Made by a program: the position numbers and the translations under genes | Source of the DNA: Myxococcus stipitatus DSM 14675 | Lineage (GTDB): Bacteria; Myxococcota; Myxococcia; Myxococcales; Myxococcaceae | Direction: 5' to 3' | Assembly (NCBI RefSeq): GCF_000331735.1 | Contig: NC_020126.1 | Span: 1,736,001 to 1,800,000, forward strand | DNA length: 64,000 nucleotides | In this document: positions 37,993-46,628 of the stretch, piece after piece | How the letters are laid out: each line of letters opens with the position of its first letter | How positions within the stretch are numbered: position 1 is the first letter of the stretch | Notes under the pieces: generated by a model | Databases searched by the model: none | The model's input: only the letters and a program-made list of their open reading frames with translations | Told to the model about the DNA's origin: nothing

Positions 37993-38901
37993 ATGAGATT
38001 GCTGGTGTTGCACGGGCCGAACCTGAACCTCCTGGGCGTGCGTGAAGGCACGTCCGGGGGCACGTTGCGGGACCTGGATGAAGCGCTGAAAGCGCGGGCC
38101 AAGGCGCTGGGACTGGCGCTCCGCATCGTTCAGTCCAACCACGAAGGCGTGCTGCTGGACACGCTCGCCTCCGAGCGCGAGGCGGTGGATGGAATCCTCA
38201 TCAACCCCGCGGGGCTGTTCGGCTCGTACGCGCTGAAGGAAGGGCTGGAGGCCGTGGGCCTGCCCGCCATCGAGGTCATGCTGCGCCCGTCCGCCCGCGA
38301 GTCCGTGGTGGCGGAGGCGTGTGTCCTCCAGGTGCATGGCGCCGGAGGCTTCGCGCCGTACCTGGAAGCGCTGGAGACCTTCGCCAGCGGCGTCTTCACG
38401 CCCGGCAAGCCCGAGCCTCGCAAGACGCTGGGCCGCAAGCAGGACGCGGAGGACGCGGAGGACGCGGCCCCCGCGAAGTCCGCCCCCGCGAAGACGCTCG
38501 GCAAGAAGGCGCCGGCCCTGGCCCTGGCCCCGAAGGAAGGCGGCTCCGGCAACAAGACGCTGGGGCGCAAGCCGTCGTCCACGGACGCGGTGGACGCGCG
38601 GCCCGCGGGCAAGACGCTGGGGCGCGGGACGAAGGGCGCCCCTTCCGCGACGGAGTTGCTCACGCGCGCGCTCGTGCGACAGAAGGTGTCGGAGCGGCTC
38701 GCGGGGAAGCTCACCGCCTCGGAGCTCGCCGCCTGGGCGCGCTCCCGTTACGAGGCCGTGCAGGGCGGGCTGCCCGCTGAGCACGGCCAGAAGCAGATGC
38801 TGGAGGACAGTCTCCAGCGCCTCACGCTGTCCCACCTCCCCGCGACGCGGCTCTCGGATGAGCAGCTCGTGGACCTGATGACTCGGCTCGACGAAGGATG
38901 A
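37993..38901 (+). CDS. AroQ-like (type II dehydroquinase-fold) protein with long C-terminal extension, probably inactive
   Basis: A 302-residue fusion. Residues 1-137 match type II 3-dehydroquinate dehydratase (LVLHGPNLNLLG, QSNHEG, ILINPAG, IEVML). Key active-site residues of that enzyme are missing: the Tyr of the REPEIYG lid is lost (REGTSGG), the His after INP is lost, the His of EVHLSN is Met96, and the following Ser/Asn are Arg/Pro. Residues 143-216 are a flexible linker holding four KTLG(R/K) motifs (at 144, 167, 188 and 207). Residues 217-302 form a helical domain I do not recognise. The stop overlaps the rsmB start (ATGA), so the pair is translationally coupled. Confidence 0.8.
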   Translation: MRLLVLHGPNLNLLGVREGTSGGTLRDLDEALKARAKALGLALRIVQSNHEGVLLDTLASEREAVDGILINPAGLFGSYALKEGLEAVGLPAIEVMLRPSARESVVAEACVLQVHGAGGFAPYLEALETFASGVFTPGKPEPRKTLGRKQDAEDAEDAAPAKSAPAKTLGKKAPALALAPKEGGSGNKTLGRKPSSTDAVDARPAGKTLGRGTKGAPSATELLTRALVRQKVSERLAGKLTASELAAWARSRYEAVQGGLPAEHGQKQMLEDSLQRLTLSHLPATRLSDEQLVDLMTRLDEG

Positions 38902-40214
38902 ATCCCCGCTCACTCGCCATCCTCGTGTTGGCGCGCGTCCGTGCCACGGACGCCTATCTCAACGTGGTGCTCGACACGATGTTGTCGGAGTCACCGCCCA
39001 AGGACCCGCGCGACGCGGGCCTCGCCACGGAGCTGACGTACGGCACCACGCGCCGGCAGCTCGCGCTGGACTACGCCATCTCCCGCTTCGCCGACCGCAA
39101 GTTGGACGCCATGGAGGACCGCGTGCTCGCGGCCCTGCGCATCGGCGCGTATCAAATCTTCCACACCCGCGTGCCCGCGCGCGCGGCGGTGGCGGAGACG
39201 GTGCAAGCGCTGAAGGACGTGGGCCTCGCCCGGGCCGCGGGCTTCACCAACGCCATCCTCCGCAAGCTGGCGGAGCTGCCCGCGCCCCCCTTGCCATCGC
39301 AGACGGACGTCGCCCACTACCTGTCCGTGCGCGAGAGCCATCCCCAGTGGTTGGTGGAGCGCTGGCTGCGGCAGTTCGGCCGCGAGCGCGCGGAGGCCAT
39401 GCTGGTGGCGGACAACCAGTCCCCGCCGGTGGTCATTCGCGCCAACACGGCGAAGGTGACGCGCGACGCGCTGCTGCGGCAGCTCCAGGAGCTGGGCGTC
39501 GAGGCGAAGGCCGCCACCCTCTCGCCCGTGGGCATCATCCTGCCGCCCGTGGGCCGGGTGGAGGACGTGTATGGCTATTCGGAGGGGCTGTGGCAGGTGC
39601 AGGACGAGGCCGCCCAGCTCGTCGGCGTCTACGGCGCCATCCCCGAGTCCGCGCGCGTGCTGGATGCGTGCGCGGCGCCCGGCGGCAAGTCCTGTCACCT
39701 GGCGCAGGAGCACGACGTCGTCGCCGTGGACGTGCACGCCCACAAGCTGCGCAAGATTGACGCGGAGGCGCGGCGCCTGGGGCTCTCCTCGCGCTTGAAG
39801 GCCTACGCGCACGACGCGGCGGAGCCCTTCCCCGAGGCGTGGGGTGAGTTCCACGCGATGCTGGTGGACGCGCCGTGCTCGGGCCTGGGCACGCTGCGCC
39901 GTCACCCGGAGCTGCGCTACCGCCGCAAGGAGGAGGACATCGCGCGGCTGGCGACGCTCCAGCGGCGCATCCTGGAGAACTGCCAGGAGTCGGTGCAGCC
40001 GGGCGGGTTGCTCGTCTACGCGGTGTGCACCATGGACCCGCAGGAGGGGCAGGACCAGGTGGAGATGTTCCTGCGCAGCCACCCGGAGTGGACGGCCGAG
40101 CCGCCCGTGTTGCCGGGCCTCAAGCTGCCGCTCACCCAGGCGTACTTGAGGACCCTGCCCGGTCCGGAGGGCTTCGACGGGTTCTTCGCCGCGCGCCTCC
40201 GGAAGCTCTACTGA
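38898..40214 (+). CDS. rsmB: 16S rRNA (cytosine-967-C5)-methyltransferase
   Basis: A 438-residue RsmB/Sun protein, methylating C967 of 16S rRNA with S-adenosylmethionine. The N-terminal NusB-like domain covers about 1-135. The methyltransferase domain has LDACAAPGGKSCHLA (cofactor loop), VDAPCSGLGTLRRHPE (motif IV with Cys) and YAVCTMDPQEGQDQV (motif VI, catalytic Cys). The start overlaps the stop of the AroQ-like gene, last in the row of fmt-linked genes. It meets the LysR gene head-on after 9 bases. Confidence 0.94.
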   Translation: MNPRSLAILVLARVRATDAYLNVVLDTMLSESPPKDPRDAGLATELTYGTTRRQLALDYAISRFADRKLDAMEDRVLAALRIGAYQIFHTRVPARAAVAETVQALKDVGLARAAGFTNAILRKLAELPAPPLPSQTDVAHYLSVRESHPQWLVERWLRQFGRERAEAMLVADNQSPPVVIRANTAKVTRDALLRQLQELGVEAKAATLSPVGIILPPVGRVEDVYGYSEGLWQVQDEAAQLVGVYGAIPESARVLDACAAPGGKSCHLAQEHDVVAVDVHAHKLRKIDAEARRLGLSSRLKAYAHDAAEPFPEAWGEFHAMLVDAPCSGLGTLRRHPELRYRRKEEDIARLATLQRRILENCQESVQPGGLLVYAVCTMDPQEGQDQVEMFLRSHPEWTAEPPVLPGLKLPLTQAYLRTLPGPEGFDGFFAARLRKLY

Positions 40215-40223
40215 AGCAGCCGA

Positions 40224-41129
40224 CTACGCGTCGTCGGTGGGGGGCTGGTTGGCGGCGGCCTTGAACGCCTCCAGCACCGCCGCCGAGGCGCGGTCCAGGT
40301 ACTTGCCCTTGCGGATGAGCAGGCCGATGGGGCGCGACACGGGCCCCTCGGCGAAGGGCTTGGCCACCAGCGAGCCGCCCTTCACCTCGCTCTGCGCGGT
40401 CGCCATGGGGAGGATGGCCACGCCCAGGCCCATCTCCACCGCCCGCTTGATGGTCTCGACGTTGTCCATCTCCATGACGGGGTTGATGTCGATGTTCTTC
40501 TCGCGGAAGAGCCTGTCCAGCGCCTTGCGCGTGGGCGCCTCGCGGTCGAACGCGATGAAGGGCACGCCGGACAGCGCGGTGAGGCTCACCTTCTGCTTGC
40601 TGGCGAAGGCGTGGTTGGGCGCGCAGACCACCGCGAGCTTGTCGTCGCGGAACGGGAGGATGTCCACGCCCGCGCGCGGCTGCGGGTACGCGACGATGCC
40701 AATCTCCGCCGCGCCCAGAATCACGTCGTCGTAGACCTGGTCATTGCGGCGGTAGTTCAGCCGCATGTTGACCTTGGGGTGCGCCTTGAGCAGCAGCTTC
40801 TGCACGCTGTTGAGCTCGTGCAGACCCACCGTGTAGATGGTGGACACCGTGCTGGTGCCGGCCACCTCCGTGGCCTGCTCGCGAATCTCCTGCTCGACTT
40901 CGGCGAAGCGCGCGAGGATCTCCTTGCACCCGCGGAACAGCCGCTCGCCCGCGGGCGTCGGCGTCACCTGCCGGGCGCTGCGCGACAGGAGCTTCTGCTC
41001 ATAGCGGTTCTCCAGCGCGCGAATCTGCTGGCTCACCGCCGACTGTGTGACGTGGTTGAGCTGGGCCGCTCGCGAGAAGGAGCCGGTCTCCACCACATCA
41101 CAGAACATTTTCAGGGACTCGAGCTGCAT
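40224..41129 (-). CDS. LysR family transcriptional regulator
   Basis: A 301-residue LysR regulator with the N-terminal winged helix-turn-helix (about 1-60: FCDVVETGSFSRAAQLNHVTQSAVSQQI) and a C-terminal effector-binding domain of periplasmic-binding fold (about 90-295). The effector is unknown. GGGAG precedes the ATG. No divergent target gene is adjacent: the next gene upstream is on the same strand, so autoregulation through the AT-rich dyad at 41152-41177 is likely and other targets lie elsewhere. Confidence 0.92.
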   Translation of the reverse strand: MQLESLKMFCDVVETGSFSRAAQLNHVTQSAVSQQIRALENRYEQKLLSRSARQVTPTPAGERLFRGCKEILARFAEVEQEIREQATEVAGTSTVSTIYTVGLHELNSVQKLLLKAHPKVNMRLNYRRNDQVYDDVILGAAEIGIVAYPQPRAGVDILPFRDDKLAVVCAPNHAFASKQKVSLTALSGVPFIAFDREAPTRKALDRLFREKNIDINPVMEMDNVETIKRAVEMGLGVAILPMATAQSEVKGGSLVAKPFAEGPVSRPIGLLIRKGKYLDRASAAVLEAFKAAANQPPTDDA

Positions 41130-41151
41130 GGGCCGCTCCCTACTCCCAAAC

Positions 41152-41177
41152 CTAATGGCCTAGCCACTATTAATTAG
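41152..41177 (-). promoter_or_regulatory. AT-rich dyad upstream of the LysR gene
   Basis: CTAAT (41152-41156) and ATTAG (41173-41177) are inverted arms flanking GGCCTAGCC, an unusually AT-rich island. Its size and place, 23 bases before the start, fit a LysR autoregulatory site overlapping a promoter. Confidence 0.4.
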
Positions 41178-41248
41178 CCCGCCTACCTCGCGCCGCCAAA
41201 TGGTCTAACCCGAAGGGTTGGCTGGCGGTCGGGCGCGCCCCCTGGCTC

Positions 41249-41542
41249 CTAGGGTGTGCTGGGAGGGGAGGGGCGCCAGCGACGCAGCAGGACGAAGAGG
41301 GCGGCGCCCAGGGCCACCAGGGCCCCTCCGAAGCGCGTCTGGACGCGGCCCATCTCCTGGCTGGCCTGGTGAATCAGCTCGCACTCGGGGCCGGACAGGC
41401 CGGTGCAGTCCGGGGTTCCGAACACGCCCTTGACGCCCACGGCGAGCAGGCCCAGTCCGCCCAGGAGCAGTCCGCCGGAGAGCCCCAGCAGCGCGGCGCG
41501 CGGGAGGGACGGCTTGGGGGGCGGTGGCGGGGCGGAGGGCAT
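41249..41542 (-). CDS. Small membrane protein
   Basis: A 97-residue protein with a Pro-rich start, one hydrophobic segment at about 16-40 (LLGLSGGLLLGGLGLLAVGV), a short loop with two Cys (TPDCTGLSGPECELI, possibly a disulfide) and a second hydrophobic segment at about 71-87, then Arg/Pro. The loop probably faces the periplasm. No family is recognised. The ribosome-binding site is weak, but codon use is typical. It is divergent from the glycosyltransferase gene. Confidence 0.6.
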   Translation of the reverse strand: MPSAPPPPPKPSLPRAALLGLSGGLLLGGLGLLAVGVKGVFGTPDCTGLSGPECELIHQASQEMGRVQTRFGGALVALGAALFVLLRRWRPSPPSTP

Positions 41543-41617
41543 GGTGGGTGGGTAGCTATAGCCGTGGGTGAGGGCCGGGCTCAACGGGGGCCCCCGGGCC
41601 GCGTATGCTGCCCGGTC

Positions 41618-42715
41618 ATGCGAATCCTCTACGGTGTCGTCGGCGAAGGCATGGGGCACGCGACGCGCTCTCGCGTGTTGCTCGAGGAGCTCACGAAGGA
41701 GCACGAGGTCCACATCGTCGTCTCCGGCCGGGCCCAGGACTACCTGGCCAAGCGCTTCGAGAACGTGCACGGCATCTGGGGGCTGACGCTGGCGTACGAA
41801 GGCAACTCGGTGAAGAAGTGGCAGACGGTGCTGCAGAACGTCACCGGCGCCGTGAAGGGTTGGCCGCAGAACGTGCGCCAGTACTTCGAGCTGGTGTCCG
41901 ACTTCAAACCAGACGTCGTGGTGAGCGACTTCGAGACGTTCAGCTACCTGTTCGCCAAGACGCACCGGCTGCCGGTCATCAGCGTGGACAACATGCAGGT
42001 CATCAACCGCTGCCAGCACGAGGCCTCGCTGCTGTCGGGGTACGAGGACAGCTTCGAGACGTCGCGCGCCATCGTGAAGGCGAAGCTGCCGGGCGCCTTC
42101 CACTACCTGGTCACCACGTTCTTCTACCCGCCCACGCGCAAGCGCCGCACCACGCTGGCCCCGTCGATCCTGCGCCCCGAAATCATCGAGGCGAAGTCGG
42201 AGCCGGGTGAGCACCTGCTCGTGTACCAGACGTCGACGACGAACACCGCGCTGCCGCAGATTCTCAAGGCGGCGGGCATCCCCTGCCGCGTGTACGGGCT
42301 GCGCCGCGACCTCACCGAGGACCTGGTGGATGGCAACCTCACGTACCGTCCCTTCAGCGAGAAGGGCTTCATCGACGACCTGCGCACGTCGCGCGGCGTG
42401 GTGGCCAGCGGCGGCTTCACGCTGATGAGCGAGGCGGTGTACCTGCGCAAGCCCATGCTCAGCATCCCGCTGGAGGGCCAGTTCGAGCAGATCATCAACG
42501 CCCTGTACCTGGAGAAGCTGGGGTACGGGATGTACGTGAAGGCGCTGACGGTGGAGGCGCTCCAGGAGTTCCTCTCGCGGCTGCCGCGCTGCGAGGAGGC
42601 GCTCAAGGGCTACGAGCAGGAGGGCAACACGAAGATGATTGCCGGCCTGCGCGAGCAATTGGGCCTGGCGTACGAGCACCGCGGCCACTGGGCCATGGAG
42701 ATGGCCCAGGACTGA
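41618..42715 (+). CDS. Glycosyltransferase-fold protein (MJ1255-like)
   Basis: A 365-residue protein of GT-B glycosyltransferase type, close to the MJ1255/VC2487 group. The start YGVVGEGMGHATRS is the Gly-rich N-terminal loop, and the C-terminal nucleotide-sugar-binding part has VVASGGFTLMSEAVYLRKPMLSIP, like the MurG signature. It probably transfers a sugar to a lipid or protein acceptor; donor and acceptor are unknown. Translation starts at ATG 41618. It ends 18 bases from a convergent SDR gene. Confidence 0.82.
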   Translation: MRILYGVVGEGMGHATRSRVLLEELTKEHEVHIVVSGRAQDYLAKRFENVHGIWGLTLAYEGNSVKKWQTVLQNVTGAVKGWPQNVRQYFELVSDFKPDVVVSDFETFSYLFAKTHRLPVISVDNMQVINRCQHEASLLSGYEDSFETSRAIVKAKLPGAFHYLVTTFFYPPTRKRRTTLAPSILRPEIIEAKSEPGEHLLVYQTSTTNTALPQILKAAGIPCRVYGLRRDLTEDLVDGNLTYRPFSEKGFIDDLRTSRGVVASGGFTLMSEAVYLRKPMLSIPLEGQFEQIINALYLEKLGYGMYVKALTVEALQEFLSRLPRCEEALKGYEQEGNTKMIAGLREQLGLAYEHRGHWAMEMAQD

Positions 42716-42733
42716 GGCGCCCGCGCTTCGGCG

Positions 42734-43783
42734 TCAGTGGAGCGGAACGTCGCCCTCGTTGTTCCGCTCCGCCGCGCGGCGTGACAGCTCCGTGAGCCAG
42801 GAGCGCGTCAGCGGCGTCTCGCTGTCGGCGCCCGCGTGGGTGTCCTGGCTGCTGCCCTGGGGCAACTGGCGGTTGACCCAGGCGAGGAGCGACGCTGTCA
42901 ATTCGGGGGCCAGGGCGCGGCCCACCGTGGCCAGCTTCGCGCTCAGCCCCAGGATGACCTCGGAGTCTCCTCGGCGGCAGGCCTCGATGATGCGGCGGGC
43001 CGCGCGCTCGGCGCTCATGGAGAGGCCGGGCAGGGAGTCGCCGATGGCGAACCACGCGTACTCGCCTTCGTGCTGGCCCTTGAAGTGGGCATTGAGCGCA
43101 CTGCCCGTGCGCATGAGCCCCGGGCAGACGGTGGTGACGCGGATGCCGTCCTGGCGCAGCTCCGCGCGCAGCGCATCCGACAGGCCCACCAGCGCGAACT
43201 TGCTGGCGGAGTAGGGCGCGAGGTGCGGGATGCTGAGCCGTCCGCCCACGGAGGTGATGTTGACGATGCGGCCCTGGCCTCGCCGCTTCATCTCCGGCAG
43301 CACGGCGAGCGTCGTGTACAGCGGCCCCCAGAAGTGCGTGTCCACGGCCTCGCGGAAGTCCTCCAGCGTCATCGACTCCAGCGGCCCCACCTGGATGACG
43401 CCCGCGTTGTTGATGACCACGTCCACCGCGCCCCAGCGCTCGTGAATCGCGCCGACCAGGGCCTCCACCTGCACCTGGTCCCTCACGTCGCAGCGCCGTG
43501 TGAAGACCTGGGCTCCCGCGCGCTCCAGCTCCTTGCGCGCCTGCGCCAGCGACGCGGAATCCCTCCCGCACAAGGCCACGCGCGCGTCCTCCTTCGCCAG
43601 CCTCCGCGCGAGCACCAGCCCCAATCCCCGGGAGCCACCGGTGATGAGCACCGTGCGCCCCTTGAAGCTGTAGCGCTCGTGCTTGAGTGCCTTGCGCAGG
43701 CCGAACGCCGCGCCGACGCCCGCCGCCACCAGCGTGCTCAAGGTGAGCCGGGAGGCCTGTCTGTCCTTTCGCCAGTCCGCCAT
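42734..43783 (-). CDS. SDR family oxidoreductase with N-terminal hydrophobic segment
   Basis: A 349-residue short-chain dehydrogenase. Cofactor motif TGGSRGLG (NADP-type), NNAG and catalytic Y-x-x-x-K (YSASK) are present, with the Ser in ITSVGG. Compared with the usual 250 residues it has a 40-residue N-terminal extension with a hydrophobic stretch (LSTLVAAGVGAAFGL), probably a membrane anchor, and a C-terminal extension from about 265. GGAGG precedes the ATG. It lies 20 bases after the redoxin-like gene on the same strand, probably one operon. Confidence 0.88.
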   Translation of the reverse strand: MADWRKDRQASRLTLSTLVAAGVGAAFGLRKALKHERYSFKGRTVLITGGSRGLGLVLARRLAKEDARVALCGRDSASLAQARKELERAGAQVFTRRCDVRDQVQVEALVGAIHERWGAVDVVINNAGVIQVGPLESMTLEDFREAVDTHFWGPLYTTLAVLPEMKRRGQGRIVNITSVGGRLSIPHLAPYSASKFALVGLSDALRAELRQDGIRVTTVCPGLMRTGSALNAHFKGQHEGEYAWFAIGDSLPGLSMSAERAARRIIEACRRGDSEVILGLSAKLATVGRALAPELTASLLAWVNRQLPQGSSQDTHAGADSETPLTRSWLTELSRRAAERNNEGDVPLH

Positions 43784-43803
43784 GAGGGAATCCTCCAGAG
43801 ACG

Positions 43804-44274
43804 TCAGGGCGCGGGCGCCGCGGCCGAGGTGTCGTACTGCGTGAAGCGCTCCAGCAGCGGGCGCACGCGCCGGGCCGCGTCCGGGCCGGTGAGGTGGTGG
43901 CGCAGCCAGCCGTCGGCGTCGAAGACGAGCCACGCGGGCGTCTGCTTCACGCCGTAGACCTGGGCCATGGAGCCGTCGTCGACGGCGATGGGGTAGGCGA
44001 GTCCCTGCTCTCGCGCGAAGGCCTCCACCGCGTTGGTGTCGCGCAGCTCGCGGGCGGAGTGGGTGACGTCCACGCCAATGACTCGCAAGCCCCTGGGGCC
44101 CAGCTCCGAGAGGAAGCGCTGGAGCGACGCGAAGTCGTTGGAGTCCGCGTCCTGGGCCATGGAGAAGAAGTGGAGGAGGACCGGCAGCTCGTCCAGCTCG
44201 GAGACGTGGACGGGGGCGTTGATCCACCCTCCATCGGGGTCCAGCAGCGTGAGGGGGATGGGGTGCGTGGGCAT
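43804..44274 (-). CDS. Thioredoxin-fold (TlpA/AhpC-like) protein without cysteines
   Basis: A 156-residue thioredoxin-fold protein. The strand before the active site (LPVLLHFFS), the strand LRVIGVDV, the cis-proline segment KQTPAWLVFDADG and its surroundings match TlpA-like redoxins. Where the CxxC should be it reads SMAQDADSND, and the whole protein contains no Cys. It cannot act as a thiol reductase; a chaperone, sensing or structural role is possible. It is cytoplasmic, since there is no signal. It is first in an operon with the SDR gene. Confidence 0.78.
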   Translation of the reverse strand: MPTHPIPLTLLDPDGGWINAPVHVSELDELPVLLHFFSMAQDADSNDFASLQRFLSELGPRGLRVIGVDVTHSARELRDTNAVEAFAREQGLAYPIAVDDGSMAQVYGVKQTPAWLVFDADGWLRHHLTGPDAARRVRPLLERFTQYDTSAAAPAP

Positions 44275-44452
44275 GCGTGCTCCAGCGGAAGCGAAAGGTC
44301 GGATGCGAGTGAGCAGGCTCTGGAAGGACGCCCCTCAAGCTATGCATCCGCCGCGACGTCCCTGGGAGCCTCGCCGTCCGTTTGCCCGGAGGAGGAAGGG
44401 CGGGGCGGGAGGTGCTGGACGCCGGGCTCGCGAGAGGGCAGACAATCGCTCC

Positions 44453-45571
44453 ATGCGCATCCCTGACTTCAAGCTGGAGCGGTACTTCGCGCGCTGGGAG
44501 TTCGCCGCGCCCTACACGCTGTGCTCCTCCGACATCGAAGGCTGGAAGATGAAGGAGCTGCTGGCGCTCGCCGACTCGGATGCCCTGGCGCGGTGGGAGG
44601 GGCTGACGCTCGGCTACACGGAGACCCCCGGGCTGCCCGCGCTGCGGGACGAGATTGCCGCGCTCTACCGCGGCGTGTCCTCGGACGAGGTGCTGACCTT
44701 CGCGGGCGCGCAGGAGGCCGTCTTCGTCCTGCTGAACGTGCTGCTGGGCGCGGGGGACCACGCCGTCGTCACCTGGCCCGGCTACCAGTCCCTCCACGAG
44801 GTCGCGCGGGCCACGGGCGCGGAGGTGACGCTGCTCCCCCTGCGCGAAGAGGATGGCTGGGCGTTCGACGTGGAGGCGCTGCGCCGCGTGCTCAAGCCCC
44901 AGACGCGCGTGGTGGTGGTGAACTTCCCGCACAACCCCACGGGCGCGCTGCCGGACCGCGCGACGTTCGAGGCCCTGTGCGCGCTCTGCGACGAGCGCGG
45001 CATCTACCTGCTCTCGGACGAGGTGTATCGACTCCTGGAGACCGACGCGAAGGACCTGCTGCCCGCCGCCGTGGAGCTCACACCGCGCGGCATCAGCTTG
45101 AGCGTCATGTCCAAGGTGTTCGGGCTCGCGGGGCTGCGCGTGGGGTGGCTCGCCTGCCGCGACGCGGACGTGCTGCGCCGGTGCATGGCGTACAAGGACT
45201 ACACGACCATCTGCAACAGCGGGCCCAGCGAGGTGCTGGCCCTCATCGCCCTGCGCGCGAAGGAGCGGGTGCTGGCGCGGAGCCGCGCGCTGCTCACGTC
45301 CAACCTCACCCTGCTGGATGCCTTCTTCGCGCGCCACGCGGACACCTTCCGGTGGGTGCGCCCGCGCGCCGGCAGCGTCGCCTTCCCGCGCCTGCTGCGG
45401 GAGATGCCCATCGCCCGGTTCACCGACGCGCTCGTGCAGAGCGAAGGTGTGTTGTTGTTGCCAGGAGATGTCTATGACTTCCCAGGCAATCACTTTCGTC
45501 TGGGGCTGGGTCGCTCGAGCCTCCCCGACGCTCTGGTGAGACTGGAGCGATTCATTTCCAACCCAGGCTGA
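44453..45571 (+). CDS. PLP-dependent class I/II aminotransferase
   Basis: A 372-residue fold-type I aminotransferase. Visible are GAQEAVF near the cofactor phosphate site, NFPHNPTGALP (substrate-carboxylate Asn), LLSDEVYR (the Asp and Tyr contacting PLP) and SVMSKVFGLAGLRVGW with the Schiff-base Lys. The closing GNHFRLGLGR carries the conserved carboxylate-binding Arg. The amino donor is unknown. ATG at 44453. The gene stands alone between divergent and same-strand neighbours with clear gaps. Confidence 0.9.
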   Translation: MRIPDFKLERYFARWEFAAPYTLCSSDIEGWKMKELLALADSDALARWEGLTLGYTETPGLPALRDEIAALYRGVSSDEVLTFAGAQEAVFVLLNVLLGAGDHAVVTWPGYQSLHEVARATGAEVTLLPLREEDGWAFDVEALRRVLKPQTRVVVVNFPHNPTGALPDRATFEALCALCDERGIYLLSDEVYRLLETDAKDLLPAAVELTPRGISLSVMSKVFGLAGLRVGWLACRDADVLRRCMAYKDYTTICNSGPSEVLALIALRAKERVLARSRALLTSNLTLLDAFFARHADTFRWVRPRAGSVAFPRLLREMPIARFTDALVQSEGVLLLPGDVYDFPGNHFRLGLGRSSLPDALVRLERFISNPG

Positions 45572-45738
45572 AGGCCCCCCAACGGGGTGGAGGTGAGACA
45601 CGGACCTCGTGTTCCAGAGGGCGACGCATTGCGTCAGGTCTTGCAGCCGATTCTCGGTTTCCGTGTTCTCGACCTTTTACATCCCGAGACTCTAGAGTGG
45701 GTGCTTCCCCCACTACTCCAGAGCCGGAGGCTTTCACG

Positions 45739-46623
45739 ATGAAGAAGCTGATGGGTACGGCGGTTGCCGCCGCCACGATGTTGATTGGTACACAGGCGGC
45801 CGCCACCAACTACACGCTGTGGATTCACGGCCGAAACGGTGGCTCCACGCAGGCGGGTAACTACAGCGACTTCAGCTACTGGGGACCGGCGAGCACCGCG
45901 GCGGGGGTGAACAAGAAGGCGGTGAACTGGAACGGCCGCGAGCGCATTGGCGGACAGAATGCGCGCGTCCGGGATGCCCTGGACTGTTTCTGCACCGGAA
46001 ACAACTGGTGTTACATCGCGGCTCACAGCGCGGGGAACCTCCAGATCGGCTACGCGCTGTCGCTGTATGGCGGCTCGGCGCGGAGCAAGAAGAACGCGAC
46101 GCCCAACGCGAGCGGCGTCTGTGGCAACACGGACGGCACCACGCAGACGGGCTGGAACATCAAGTGGGTGAACGTGGCGTCCGGCGCGGGCGGCGGCAGT
46201 GAGCTGGCCGACGTGGGCGAGTGGGCGATGAACGAGCCGCTGGTGAGCGACCTCGTCACCACCACGTCGCGCGCCATGTACAACCACAACACCACGCGCA
46301 ATGTCTGGTTCTACATGTTCGCGGGGGCGAAGGGCACGCTGTACTCGGGCATCCTCCCCGGCCAGGACGACGAGGCGCTCTCGTACCACTCGACGGGCGG
46401 CGTGTCCGGCAGCGCGGGCAGCTCGCAGTGCAACCCGGGTGACTGGTTCTGTGGCGGCACGCTCAGCACGGGCACGGCGAACACGAGCGACGGCCGCGCC
46501 AAGTGGAGCTTCCACACGGTGTCGCTGCGTGACGACGGCGAGGCTTACAACCACTACGCCAATGGCAACTGGGGTGGCATCGTCGCCAAGGTCCGTGAGG
46601 ACGTGGTCAAGTACGCGTACTGA
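45739..46623 (+). CDS. Secreted alpha/beta-hydrolase-like protein
   Basis: A 294-residue protein with a signal peptide (about 1-22, MKKLMGTAVAAATMLIGTQAAA). The mature protein starts with LWIHGRNGG, like the oxyanion-loop HG of lipases, and has a serine-elbow-like CYIAAHSAGNLQIGYAL (A-H-S-A-G). Several Cys (CFCTGNNWC, VCGN, CNPGDWFCGG) suggest disulfides in a secreted enzyme. The catalytic Asp and His are not certain from sequence alone. GGAGG at 45726 sets the start. The next gene begins six bases after its stop. Confidence 0.72.
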   Translation: MKKLMGTAVAAATMLIGTQAAATNYTLWIHGRNGGSTQAGNYSDFSYWGPASTAAGVNKKAVNWNGRERIGGQNARVRDALDCFCTGNNWCYIAAHSAGNLQIGYALSLYGGSARSKKNATPNASGVCGNTDGTTQTGWNIKWVNVASGAGGGSELADVGEWAMNEPLVSDLVTTTSRAMYNHNTTRNVWFYMFAGAKGTLYSGILPGQDDEALSYHSTGGVSGSAGSSQCNPGDWFCGGTLSTGTANTSDGRAKWSFHTVSLRDDGEAYNHYANGNWGGIVAKVREDVVKYAY

Positions 46624-46628
46624 GTCCC

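Noticed and set aside
42734..45601. One 955-codon minus-strand frame spanning three genes
   Set aside because: Only the last 349 codons match a family (SDR). The rest lies antisense to the aminotransferase gene and has the Arg/Ala/His-rich composition of shadow frames in GC-rich DNA.
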